DNA from: Capsulimonadaceae bacterium
GTDB lineage: Bacteria; Armatimonadota; Armatimonadia; Armatimonadales; Capsulimonadaceae
Direction of reading: 5' to 3'
DNA length: 62,584 nucleotides
NCBI GenBank assembly: GCA_031292625.1
Contig: JARLGU010000055.1
Coordinates: 1-62,584, forward strand
Below the pieces are notes generated by a model that was not told where the DNA came from, made no database searches, and saw only the letters and a program-made list of their open reading frames with translations. Within the stretch, counting starts at the first letter, position 1, and each line of letters starts with the position of its first letter. The position numbers and the translations under genes are program-made. Shown piece by piece: positions 52,247 to 60,408 of this stretch.

Positions 52247-53191
52247 TTAAACTGCATCGTAGCCGCAAGCAAGCAGATCGAACGCGCTCATATGGACCAC
52301 GCGGTTATTGTCGATAAGCGCTCCTCCCGTTAGAAACTGCCCCGAGAGCCTCACATTCTCTCCCTGTCCCACGCCGGCGAACCGCAGGGTCCGCGCGGTT
52401 GCGACACGCTGGATGAACCGCGCGGCGCAAGTGAGCTGAGGGGGCGGGACGGCAGCGGGGTTGGGTTCGGCGAGCGCATCGATGGCGGCGCTTGCGATCA
52501 GCTTTGCATGGCATGCTCTATAGGTTTCGCCGCTGTCGAATAAATCCATGCCGATGATCCGGCCGCCGATTCCATAGATGGCCCCTGCCTGACCGGCGAC
52601 AGCCGCAAGCGCGTTTACAAATCGGCTGAGCCTGGATGCAAGCCGGATGTAGATCGCAGCGTGCGCGCGCGTGTCCGAGACGACGCTCAGGCGCGTAGAG
52701 CGTTCGTCGATCGCCGCCCAGACGTCCACCTGATCGCTTGATGGGCCTTCGCCCGCTAGAAGCGATACGGTTACCTGCGCCATCCTTTGCGCGCGCCCCG
52801 TGGCGAACTGAATGCGGGGGGCCAGGCCGAACCCGCTGGCCGCTGGTTCCCAACGGGCAGCTTCGACGCAGCTAACGGGGATATCGAGCGTCTCTCCTGC
52901 CGGGGCCAGGACGCTCATGTTGAGCGCGCGGTCCTGCATTGCCCCGGTCAGCTCCTGTCCATCGAGCAGGAAGACCGCGGCGCTCGATGTGTTCGTAAGG
53001 CGGATCGAGCCCTGCTCTCCCGATCCTGCCTTCTCGACGATATCGAGGTCTCCGCTCTGCGCGGCTGCCTCGGCGGTCGAATGCTCCGAGGGGCGATCGC
53101 CCTGCGCAAGCAGCGGGTAGATGTGCAATCCGCGATAGGACGCGACAGGGCCGATTGTAATGGATGCCAGAGCGCGATCGATTGCTTTCAT
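52247..53191 (-). CDS. ARPP-1-like domain protein of unknown function
   Basis: 314 aa. Signature features: VASYRGLHIYPLLAQGD, DLDIVEKAGSGEQGSIRLTN, AVFLLDGQELTGAMQDRALN, IPVSCVEAARWEPAA and the QFATGRAQRMAQ motif. This layout (VLLLDGEEL.GA.QNR.., IPVSCVE.GRW) is that of the ARPP-1 group, a conserved family of unknown biochemical role, described in conjunction with Rhodanese/phosphatase domains. No signal peptide. It stands alone, and the plus-strand gene at 53403 is convergent on its start side. Family assignment is from memory of the motifs. Confidence 0.75.
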   Translation of the reverse strand: MKAIDRALASITIGPVASYRGLHIYPLLAQGDRPSEHSTAEAAAQSGDLDIVEKAGSGEQGSIRLTNTSSAAVFLLDGQELTGAMQDRALNMSVLAPAGETLDIPVSCVEAARWEPAASGFGLAPRIQFATGRAQRMAQVTVSLLAGEGPSSDQVDVWAAIDERSTRLSVVSDTRAHAAIYIRLASRLSRFVNALAAVAGQAGAIYGIGGRIIGMDLFDSGETYRACHAKLIASAAIDALAEPNPAAVPPPQLTCAARFIQRVATARTLRFAGVGQGENVRLSGQFLTGGALIDNNRVVHMSAFDLLACGYDAV

Positions 53192-53402
53192 GCCAGAACC
53201 TTTCGAGGGTGAGATCTGAAATGTGACTCAAAGCGCGATCGAAGTTCCGGAAAGGGGGCGGGAACATACTTTATGGAAATTACGATGCGCCGGCGGTCCC
53301 CTCCTTTTGGGGGAAAGAAGGAATGCTGCCCTTCGATTGAGAACAGATAAAGGTCCGTGAACCCATACGGAACCTACTTAAATCCAAGGATGAAATACGA
53401 CC

Positions 53403-53912
53403 ATGAATGGGATCAAAACGACGGTTACAATGTTCTCTGCGATTCTGGCGGCGGTAGCGAGTTTTGCCGTGATTTCCAGTGCATTATGCGTGGCGAACGC
53501 CGACACATCTGCCCCAGCGTCCAAGTTGTTGTCGCAGAAACAGCCCGTGAAGGCATCGTCCGTGGAGCGCGACGGTCTTGAGGCCGTGAACGCGGTAGAC
53601 GGCGATGAAAGCACGCGGTGGTCGAGCGAATTTAACGACGCGCAATGGATCTACGTTGACCTGGGAGCAGTCAAGAACGTCACGGAGGTCAAGATAGACT
53701 GGGAAACCGCGACGGCCAAAGCGTATGATATCGAGGTGTCCGACGACGCGACCAAATGGACATGCATTCAATCCGTCAAGGACAACAGCGCCACCGGCTG
53801 GCTCGACTATCCGAAGCTGACGGCGAAGGGGCGTTATGTTCGACTGAATCTAAAGGCGCGCGCAACGGAGTATGGCTACTCGATCTTCGAGTTCCAAGTA
53901 TTCGGGTATTAG
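53403..53912 (+). CDS. Secreted discoidin (F5/8 type C, CBM32-like) protein
   Basis: 169 aa. Signal peptide (TMFSAILAAVASFAVISSAL, cleavage near ADT). The remaining domain carries AVNAVDGDESTRWSSEFNDAQWIYVDLG, VKIDWETATAKAYDIEVSDDATKW and GRYVRLNLKARATEYGYSIFEFQVFG, all classical F5/8C sequence. Such domains bind galactose-like glycans or phospholipids. AAGGAT lies ~12 nt before ATG 53403. The domain is stand-alone, without a catalytic partner, so it may be a surface adhesion module. Confidence 0.9.
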   Translation: MNGIKTTVTMFSAILAAVASFAVISSALCVANADTSAPASKLLSQKQPVKASSVERDGLEAVNAVDGDESTRWSSEFNDAQWIYVDLGAVKNVTEVKIDWETATAKAYDIEVSDDATKWTCIQSVKDNSATGWLDYPKLTAKGRYVRLNLKARATEYGYSIFEFQVFGY

Positions 53913-53955
53913 TTCAAATAGACGGGAAAGCTCCCGTCCGCGAGGAAAGGTTGCC

Positions 53956-54234
53956 ATGGCGACAAAGCGGGTAGAGGCGATAGTTTCGGGACGAGTACAA
54001 GGCGTCGGCTTTCGGTATTTCGCGGCGCACGTCGCCGATCGCTTGGGCGTGGTAGGGACGGTTCGTAACACGCACGATGGCCAGATTGAGGCGGTTGTTG
54101 AAGGCGACGAAGAGGCGCTCGGCCGGTTTCTTGCAGAACTTCGCAAGGGTCCGGCCAAGGCAGAGGTGACTGGCCTGCACACGTCGTGGAGCGATGCAGG
54201 AGGCGAGTTTAGCAAGTTCGAAGCGATAAGCTGA
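53956..54234 (+). CDS. acyP: Acylphosphatase
   Basis: 92 aa from ATG 53956 (AAAGG upstream). Hydrolyses acyl phosphates. Active-site loop GRVQGVGFRYFAAHVADRL (Arg) and GTVRNTHDGQIEAVVEGDE (Asn) are complete, and the C-terminal FxxFEAI is present. Length typical. A strong 13-bp hairpin follows. Confidence 0.95.
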   Translation: MATKRVEAIVSGRVQGVGFRYFAAHVADRLGVVGTVRNTHDGQIEAVVEGDEEALGRFLAELRKGPAKAEVTGLHTSWSDAGGEFSKFEAIS

Positions 54235-54244
54235 CACTTTCTTG

Positions 54245-54277
54245 CGACGCATGCGGCGACGTATGCCGCATGCGTCG
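54245..54277 (+). terminator. Perfect 13-bp hairpin after acyP
   Basis: CGACGCATGCGGC / GCCGCATGCGTCG around GACGTAT, starting 11 bp after the acyP stop. No T-tract on the plus strand. Confidence 0.7.
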
Positions 54278-54478
54278 TGTCGCGCCGGTTATTGATGGCG
54301 GTACGTATCGGCCATCGATAGCGTGTCTTGCGAGCGCTGCGTACCGCCGGTCGGCGCGCCAGCAGACGTGCGCTTGCCATCTACTCTCAATTCCCTCTCG
54401 TAGTACGAATCCATATCTCACTTCGCGGCAACAATCAGTACTCAGTTACATAAGACTTGACAATATTGGCTGTGTGAA

Positions 54479-54555
54479 CCCTCACCCAGCTCTCCCGCAA
54501 GACCGGGCGAGGGAGCCGGAATTTCCTCGCCCATTCCGAAGGGAGAGGGTGAGGG
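54479..54555. repeat. CCCTCACCC...GGGTGAGGG hairpin (widespread REP-like sequence)
   Basis: CCCTCACCC...CTCTCCC on the left (54479-54495) pairs with GGGAGAGGGTGAGGG (54541-54555) around a ~46-nt GC-rich loop. This sequence type occurs between genes in many unrelated bacteria. It may act as a transcription terminator or be a mobile palindrome. Confidence 0.6.
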
Positions 54556-54685
54556 GCTTTGCAACTGAACGCGACTAGAGCAAGTCTTCGTTTACAGAAT
54601 ACTAGTCTGAACCGGCACTGCGCGGAGACGCTGCACGAGCGTTGTTGCACGTGGCGGCAATCACTTACGATGCAAAGGGGCTATT

Positions 54686-55783
54686 ATGGCGGCAAATCCA
54701 CTCCTTGGGTTGATATTTCACTGGATCGGCGGACTCGCGGCCGCGAGTTTCTACATTCCCTACCGGTTTGTCAAACGGTGGTCATGGGAGACCTATTGGC
54801 TCGCCGGCGGCGTCTTTAGCTGGATCGTCGCTCCGTCGCTCTTTGCGTTACTGCTCGTACCCGGGGCGCTGCATGCAATCTTATCAGCGCCAATCCAGAG
54901 CATTGGGCTCGCGTACCTCTTCGGTGCGATGTGGGGGCTCGGTGGGCTGACGTTCGGCCTGACGATGCGGTACCTGGGCATCGCTCTCGGCATGGCTGTC
55001 GCGCTGGGCTACTGCGCCGCGTTTGGCACGGTCATGCCGCCGCTCGTTCACGGCACTTTGGCGCCGTTATTCCAGACAACATCCGGTCACTGCATCATCG
55101 GCGGCGTTGTAATCTGCCTGGTCGGCATCGGCGTTAGCGGCCTTGCGGGCATGTCGAAAGAGCATGAGCTCTCCGCTGAAGAGAAGCAGGCGGTCACCAC
55201 GGAGTTTGACTTCGGCAAGGGGATGATGGTGGCGACATTCTCCGGTATTATGAGCTCCTGTTTCGCGTACGGCCTTGATGCCGGCAAGCCGATCGCGGAT
55301 CTGGCGAAGCAAAGCCTCGTCGCGGCGAATATCAATCTTCCCATACAGAACCTGCCCGTGCTGATCGTCGTCCTTCTCGGCGGCTTCACGACAAACTTTA
55401 TCTGGTGCGTTATCCTCAACATTCGCAACAAGTCGGCCCGTGAATACGTTGGCGGCGTTGCCCCCGCACACATCGATGCATCCACCGAGCCGGTTTCGCT
55501 TCCGCGCAACTATCTGTTCTGTGCGATCGCGGGCGTGACCTGGTATCTTCAATTTTTCTTCTACAGCATGGGCCAGGTCAAGATGGGATCATACAGCTAT
55601 TCAAGCTGGACGCTTCACATGGCGAGCATCATCATCTTTAGCACGTTGTGGGGTATTGCGCTGCACGAATGGAAGGGCACCAGCAAGCGGACCCACCTCT
55701 CAATCGCGCTCGGTCTCGCGATCCTGATTGGATCGACGGTGGTCATTGGCTATGGCAACTACCTGGCGATCCCGCATCCGTAG
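54686..55783 (+). CDS. rhaT: L-rhamnose-proton symporter RhaT
   Basis: 365 aa. Ten predicted membrane helices: FHWIGGLAAASFYIPY (first), WSWETYWLAGGVFSWIVAP, AMWGLGGLTFGLTMRYLGIALGMAVALGYC, LVGIGVSGLAGM and YLQFFFYSMGQVKMGSY among them. These match the RhaT drug/metabolite-transporter superfamily proteins, including GxxxG and the WGLG/GMAVALG stretch. Brings rhamnose with H+ into the cytoplasm, consistent with the cytoplasmic rhamnosidase at 25725. The regulator and catabolic genes (rhaBAD) are not in the window. Confidence 0.92.
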   Translation: MAANPLLGLIFHWIGGLAAASFYIPYRFVKRWSWETYWLAGGVFSWIVAPSLFALLLVPGALHAILSAPIQSIGLAYLFGAMWGLGGLTFGLTMRYLGIALGMAVALGYCAAFGTVMPPLVHGTLAPLFQTTSGHCIIGGVVICLVGIGVSGLAGMSKEHELSAEEKQAVTTEFDFGKGMMVATFSGIMSSCFAYGLDAGKPIADLAKQSLVAANINLPIQNLPVLIVVLLGGFTTNFIWCVILNIRNKSAREYVGGVAPAHIDASTEPVSLPRNYLFCAIAGVTWYLQFFFYSMGQVKMGSYSYSSWTLHMASIIIFSTLWGIALHEWKGTSKRTHLSIALGLAILIGSTVVIGYGNYLAIPHP

Positions 55784-55883
55784 GGTCGGCTGGGATGGCT
55801 TGCGGGCGCAGGTTGTTAAGGTCGAACTCGTGCGCTCCCGGTTCAGCGCACGGAGCATGTCGAGGCGGAATGCAAGACGCTCC

Positions 55884-57698
55884 TTACCGCGCGCTAACCC
55901 CGTCCGTCAGGCCCGTTCCGGTAACGGTTCCATCGGCGTTGACGAACGTCTTTAGCTCGCTGCCTGGTTCAATGACGGTATTGTCCTTGATCGCGACGCC
56001 GTTGCTCTGCGTGATCCAAATGAGCGCGCCGGGAGCGGCGTGTAGGGTCTGAGGCCATGAACCGGGCGCTTCAAGAGGACGCACGAATTGGTTGCCGGAA
56101 ATGGTGATGCCTTGCGTGGAGCTGACCAGGATATTTACGGCCGAGTTATCCTCGAACGTATTCCCCGTGATCGTAACGTTGCGATGCCCGCCGGGTAGCA
56201 GCACATACGCTCCATTGGAGTACGCAGCCACAGTAAGCGCCGCGCCGCCGAAGTTGCACGGCGTGATGATGCTGGTGTCGCGGATTGTGTTGTCGCGGAT
56301 GATCAGGTCGTGGGCGTAGTCTCCTTGCGTCCAAACCGATGTCTCCGGCGCGATCGCGATGCCGCCATAGAGGAGATGCTCGATCGTGCATTTTTCGATC
56401 ACGCCATATCCTGCGTTAACCAGCATTCCTCTGCCGCGCGCGTTACGGATCGTGCAGCCGTGCACTAGAAAGTCGTCGTCCGCCGCATCGGCGTCGCAGG
56501 CTAGCCAGCCGCGCTGTGCGGACACGGGCCGGTCGAGCGTGACCTTGTACCAGAGCTGACGCGCCTGCGTCGCAAACGCGCGCTCCTCGATTGCGTGGAG
56601 GTCCTGCTGTGCATAGTCCTTTGCTTCAGTTAGCGCCGACACGACGGCATCGCCGGCGAGCATTTTGCGGTTATCGTAAAACCGGACATGGTCGCCAACA
56701 CGGAAGGCGTCGACATCCGCCGGCCGTCGCATCATATCGAGGTAAACGGCGCTGCCATCCGAACCGCCCGCGAGCGCATATGCGGAATGGATGGGAATGC
56801 CGTCGTCGTTCATCCCCTCGAACGCGCAGTTCCAGAGGGTCGGTCCCCTGCGCAATCCGTCGCTGTTGAATGCGTCGGCGTTCGACGAGATAAGGGGAGT
56901 CTCGATCGCATTGGGTGGCGTTGGACCGTACGTGACCGTGTAGTTGTAATAATTGCCCCCGTCTCCCGCCTCTTCTTGAACGCAAAAACCAGGCGACGAC
57001 TCGATCGTGACGCCTATGAGCTTCATGCTGCCGGTCAGATAAAGATGGACGTCCGCCGCAACAGTACCGCGCCAGGCGACCCGATCGCCGGCCTCAACCG
57101 ACGGGCTCGGCGGCAGAGCGTTTGCGAGGTGAAACCGGAATGCGGTTGGACCGAGGCGTTCCAGCGACGAAATGTAAATGTCCGGTGCGCCTGGCTTCAA
57201 GATATCCTGGTGCGCTTCGTAGACATCGATAACCGGGATTGCGGCAAAGTATCGCTGGTCGTCGAGGTCCGCCGGGTATCCGGCCGAAATTTGCACGTCG
57301 ACGGAGCGGCGATCGGCGGCGATCACGGTTATCGTGCCCTGAGATGCGGCGGGGACTTCGTGGCGGATCGTGAGACCGTCGAGGGTGACATTCGTGCAGC
57401 GCAGAAAGTCGATCGTGCCGCGACCGCGCGTTGTGTTGACGAACGTGACATCCTTGGCGTGGATCGTAAAGTCGCGCATCTTGGCGAAAACGAAACAGTG
57501 ACGCTTATCGATGCCCGCATCCGCGCTTACGCGATACGCGCCGGGCGGGATCACAACGCTTTTCTTGCCGGACAGGTAAGCTTGATCCACCATCCGCTGA
57601 AGCGAAACCGTGGAGTCGACGATGGCGTCTTGCGCTTGGCACTGCGCGCAGGCCAACGATGCGGCGAGCGCGGCAAGCAACCTATAAACCTTAATCAT
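55884..57698 (-). CDS. Secreted right-handed beta-helix protein (pectate-lyase-like fold)
   Basis: 604 aa with a signal peptide (VYRLLAALAASLACAQCQAQ). N-terminal STVSLQRMVDQAYLSGKKSVVIPPGAYRV resembles the first turn of a pectate-lyase-like parallel beta-helix. The core has several coils: VTLDGLTIRHEV, MKLIGVTIESSPGF, LIIRDNTIRDTSI, VTITGNTFEDNSA and ITISGNQFVRPLEA (right-handed repeats with N/S/I ladders). Polysaccharide-active (GH28, GH110 or PL) enzymes share this fold; I cannot see catalytic residues well enough to choose. It is the last of the carbohydrate genes in this stretch and lies convergent to rhaT. Confidence 0.85.
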   Translation of the reverse strand: MIKVYRLLAALAASLACAQCQAQDAIVDSTVSLQRMVDQAYLSGKKSVVIPPGAYRVSADAGIDKRHCFVFAKMRDFTIHAKDVTFVNTTRGRGTIDFLRCTNVTLDGLTIRHEVPAASQGTITVIAADRRSVDVQISAGYPADLDDQRYFAAIPVIDVYEAHQDILKPGAPDIYISSLERLGPTAFRFHLANALPPSPSVEAGDRVAWRGTVAADVHLYLTGSMKLIGVTIESSPGFCVQEEAGDGGNYYNYTVTYGPTPPNAIETPLISSNADAFNSDGLRRGPTLWNCAFEGMNDDGIPIHSAYALAGGSDGSAVYLDMMRRPADVDAFRVGDHVRFYDNRKMLAGDAVVSALTEAKDYAQQDLHAIEERAFATQARQLWYKVTLDRPVSAQRGWLACDADAADDDFLVHGCTIRNARGRGMLVNAGYGVIEKCTIEHLLYGGIAIAPETSVWTQGDYAHDLIIRDNTIRDTSIITPCNFGGAALTVAAYSNGAYVLLPGGHRNVTITGNTFEDNSAVNILVSSTQGITISGNQFVRPLEAPGSWPQTLHAAPGALIWITQSNGVAIKDNTVIEPGSELKTFVNADGTVTGTGLTDGVSAR

Positions 57699-57755
57699 TA
57701 ACGAGACCTTTCAGACGATAAGGCTTAGGCTGTGAGCTGTCCGCCGGCCAATCAC

Positions 57756-59123
57756 CTACTCCGCCGCTGACTCGACGCCATCGTCACCCTGCTCAGTGTC
57801 CGTCTCCACCCTGGGAGCGACCTTCAAGCGGTAGACGCGCCGGCCGTCGGCGTCCGTAATCGTGAACGAAACCGATTCGTAATCGATGGTCTCGTCTTGC
57901 AGCGGCATGTGGCCAAAGAGGCCGAACACGAAGCCGCCAATCGTGTCAAAATCGTCGCTGGAGAGATCCAGATCAAGCGCTTCGTTGACATCGTCGATGT
58001 GCAGGCGCGCATCGACTTCCGCCGAGCCGTCGTCCGACAGCACGATCTTCGGTTGCTCGACATCGTATTCGTCCTGGATCTCGCCGACGATTTCTTCGAG
58101 CAAATCTTCGACCGTCACAAGTCCGGCCGTCCCGCCGTATTCATCCTGTACGATTGCGATTTGAGATTTGGAGCGCCGGAATTCTTCGAGCAATTCGTCG
58201 ACCCGTTTGTTCTCGGGAACGTGGCCGATCCGGCGCATCATAGGGCGCAGTTCACTGCCGCCGCGGCCTGTTGCGAGGGCAGGGAGCAGGTCTTTCGCGT
58301 GGATAATCCCGATGATATTGTCGACGGTCGTTTCGTAGATCGGGATCCGGGAGTGGCCGCAGTCAACGATCAAGTTGACCATCTTCGTGATCGATGTGCC
58401 GACGTCGGCCGCCTTAATGTCGATGCGCGGCGTCATCACTTCGTGGACCATCGTGTCGCCGAAAGTAATGACATTGCGCAGCATCTCTTTTTCGTCTTGT
58501 TCGATCACTCCCTCTTCCTGGCTGGCTTCTAGAAGCGTCTTGAGCTCCTCTTCGGTGATCACCGGCGCGGCGAATGAGGCCGTCATACCGAACGGGCGAA
58601 CGATCAGGTTGCTCAGGCCGAGGACGACCGCAATTACGGGACGTTCGAGCAGCTCAAGCCACCGAAGGGGTTGCGCGACGAGCAGGGCGATTCGCTCCGG
58701 TTGGCGCTGAGCAACGGCTCGCGGAATAATCTCGCCGACGACGAGCATGAGAACCGCCAGGAGAGCCACTAAGATGACCACGGCAAGCAGAACGGGATGC
58801 GGGACGCGGACGTGCATCAGTACGCGCGATACGTACGGCGCAAGAACCCCGACGGCGATGGCGGCCGCCGCGAGATTGCAGACCGTGTTGCCAATTTGCA
58901 CCGCGGCCACGATTCGGGTCGGCTCGCGCAGCAATTCGTTAATTGCCGCAAGATTTCTGTTGTCGCCCGGCGCCGCCGCTTCGTCGGATCGATCAACCGC
59001 CTGCTCCAGCCGTCCTGTCCGGCAAGCGACCAGGGCCGACTCCGCGAGCGAAAACAGAAAGCTCAGCGATGCGAAGACCAACAGGGCGACGATCGCGAAT
59101 AGTTCGAATTGTGTGAGCGACAT
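57756..59123 (-). CDS. HlyC/CorC-family transporter (CNNM-CBS-CorC_HlyC)
   Basis: 455 aa. DUF21 membrane domain (LFAIVALLVFASLSFLFSLA; AESALVA; IVAAVQIGNTVCNLAAAAIA; VVGEIIPRAVAQRQPERIA; residues ~1-200). Cytoplasmic CBS pair (MVHEVMTPRIDIKAAD, RIPIYETTVDNIIGIIHAKDL, ELLEEFRRSKSQIAIVQDEYGG, EDLLEEIVGEI). C-terminal CorC_HlyC domain (DIDDVNEALDLDLSSDDFDTIGGFVFG-like). Mg2+/Co2+ transport regulator or exporter. Acidic tail. It lies 46 bp after dgkA in the pgpH-ybeY-dgkA operon. Confidence 0.93.
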   Translation of the reverse strand: MSLTQFELFAIVALLVFASLSFLFSLAESALVACRTGRLEQAVDRSDEAAAPGDNRNLAAINELLREPTRIVAAVQIGNTVCNLAAAAIAVGVLAPYVSRVLMHVRVPHPVLLAVVILVALLAVLMLVVGEIIPRAVAQRQPERIALLVAQPLRWLELLERPVIAVVLGLSNLIVRPFGMTASFAAPVITEEELKTLLEASQEEGVIEQDEKEMLRNVITFGDTMVHEVMTPRIDIKAADVGTSITKMVNLIVDCGHSRIPIYETTVDNIIGIIHAKDLLPALATGRGGSELRPMMRRIGHVPENKRVDELLEEFRRSKSQIAIVQDEYGGTAGLVTVEDLLEEIVGEIQDEYDVEQPKIVLSDDGSAEVDARLHIDDVNEALDLDLSSDDFDTIGGFVFGLFGHMPLQDETIDYESVSFTITDADGRRVYRLKVAPRVETDTEQGDDGVESAAE

Positions 59124-59169
59124 GTCGATTTCCGTGCCGGCCGGTTCGGCTCAATTGGGATCGCTGGTG

Positions 59170-59901
59170 TTAGCGTCCGCCGACCTGGAAGAAGTAGACG
59201 CCCGCCGTGACGCAAATGCCGAGCAGCCCGCCAATAATAACTTCTTGAAGGGAATGGATTTTCCCTTCGACGCGCGCCTGCGCAACTAAAAGTGCCAGTA
59301 TCAGCACGAGCAACAGGGTGAAGGGTTCCATGCCTGCCCGCATTGCGACGCACATGGCGATGACGAACGCCACCGCGGCGTGGCCGCTGATGATACCGCC
59401 TTGGAGCATCGTGCCGCGCTCCCCAAGAACCTTCACGATGACGGAGATCACGAGCACGAGAACAATCACGACGATCAGCGCCACTGGCAACAGCTCGTGT
59501 GTCGAAGAGTAGTGAAGCGTAATCTTCTCTTGCGACCCGGCAAAGCGAGCTACGAACAGGAGCGCTCCGACTGAGGCAGCGCCGATCGCGGAGACAAGAA
59601 CAGCGCCCGCCGCGATGTCCTTGGCGAGTTTGGCCAGCGGATGGTACGACTGCGTAATCATGTCGACGACCGTCTCCACGGCCGTATTGAGCATTTCCGA
59701 TACGATCACCGATGCGCACACTAAGCCGAGCATCGCCATCTGCATCGCATCGAACCGGCACAGCAAGCCCAGGGTGAGCACGAGCACCACGATGATGAAG
59801 TGAAACCGCATGTGCCGCTGAGTGCGAAAAACGTGAGCGATGCCCTCGACGGCATAGCGGAAGCTGTCTATGTGGTTTTTCGGTCTGGGAACCGGACGCA
59901 T
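59170..59901 (-). CDS. dgkA: Diacylglycerol/undecaprenol kinase fused to a PAP2-like domain
   Basis: 243 aa. Residues ~10-105 are the DgkA type: SFRYAVEGIAHVFRTQRHMRFH, VIVSEMLNTAVETVVDM (E and N of the active site) and HPLAKLAKDIAAGAVLVSA. Residues ~110-243 add further membrane helices with MLQGGIISGHAAVAFVIAM and GKIHSLQEVIIGGLLG: SGHA and H-x6-G fit the later half of PAP2 phosphatases (SGH..., H...D/E). Kinase and phosphatase of undecaprenol/undecaprenyl-phosphate on one chain would recycle the lipid carrier. Follows ybeY by 9 bp. Confidence 0.88.
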   Translation of the reverse strand: MRPVPRPKNHIDSFRYAVEGIAHVFRTQRHMRFHFIIVVLVLTLGLLCRFDAMQMAMLGLVCASVIVSEMLNTAVETVVDMITQSYHPLAKLAKDIAAGAVLVSAIGAASVGALLFVARFAGSQEKITLHYSSTHELLPVALIVVIVLVLVISVIVKVLGERGTMLQGGIISGHAAVAFVIAMCVAMRAGMEPFTLLLVLILALLVAQARVEGKIHSLQEVIIGGLLGICVTAGVYFFQVGGR

Positions 59902-59910
59902 ATGGTTCTA

Positions 59911-60408
59911 TTATGGCTGCAATGACTGGAAGAATGGATGAGATGCGTCGGGAAGGCTTATTTCGACCGCTGTAAGCACCGCGCGGGTCCGCAATTCCAT
60001 CTCCTGAGCTCCCTCTTCTTCCTCGTCATCGTATCCAATCAGGTGCAAGAGACCATGGACGCCCAGCAGCGCGAGCTCTGACGACAATGGCCAGTGCGCC
60101 TTTTCCGCCTGCGCCAGCGCAGTCTCCACGGAGATGACGATATCGCCAAGAAGCAGGGGATCTTCTTGCGGAAACGAAAGAACGTCCGTCGGCTTGTCCA
60201 TTCCGCGATAGCGCAGATTGAGGTCGTGTAGAAAAGGATCTCCGGCAAGGAGCACGCTGACTTCGCAGTTCGGGGCTAACTCAACAATACGGGCGGTCTC
60301 CCGGAGCGCTTGCCGCAGGGGACGCAGCGTCTGAGCTGAGAGCGGTGACGTAAAGCGGCTCGCGGGGTTGTCCGTCTCCGTTTCCTGACGTAGCTGAAGG
60401 TTCATCAT
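59911..60408 (-). CDS. ybeY: Endoribonuclease YbeY with an altered metal site
   Basis: 165 aa (ATG 60408 or adjacent ATG 60405). 16S rRNA maturation/quality control enzyme. ELSVLLAGD-like CEVSVLLAGDPFLHDLNLRYRG, TDVLSFPQ and LALLGVHGLLHLIGYDDEEEEGAQEM are present. The family motif is HGxLHLxGYDH; here GYDD replaces GYDH, so the third zinc histidine is an aspartate. The N-terminal ~30 residues overlap the end of the pgpH frame by 128 bp; no later start codon fits. It is followed by dgkA 9 bp on. Confidence 0.93.
   Translation of the reverse strand: MMNLQLRQETETDNPASRFTSPLSAQTLRPLRQALRETARIVELAPNCEVSVLLAGDPFLHDLNLRYRGMDKPTDVLSFPQEDPLLLGDIVISVETALAQAEKAHWPLSSELALLGVHGLLHLIGYDDEEEEGAQEMELRTRAVLTAVEISLPDASHPFFQSLQP

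Larger units (their letters stand above)
54235..54685. other. Gene-free region with two hairpins
   Basis: A perfect 13-bp inverted repeat (CGACGCATGCGGC/GCCGCATGCGTCG, 54245-54277) probably terminates acyP. A larger hairpin at 54479-54555 is described separately. A TTGACA at 54457-54462 has no matching -10. Overlapping frames here are not convincing genes. Confidence 0.55.

Noticed and set aside
51946-52272. 108-codon Cys-containing minus frame
   Set aside because: No ribosome site, it overlaps the ARPP-1-like gene at its start and competing frames of similar length exist on both strands.
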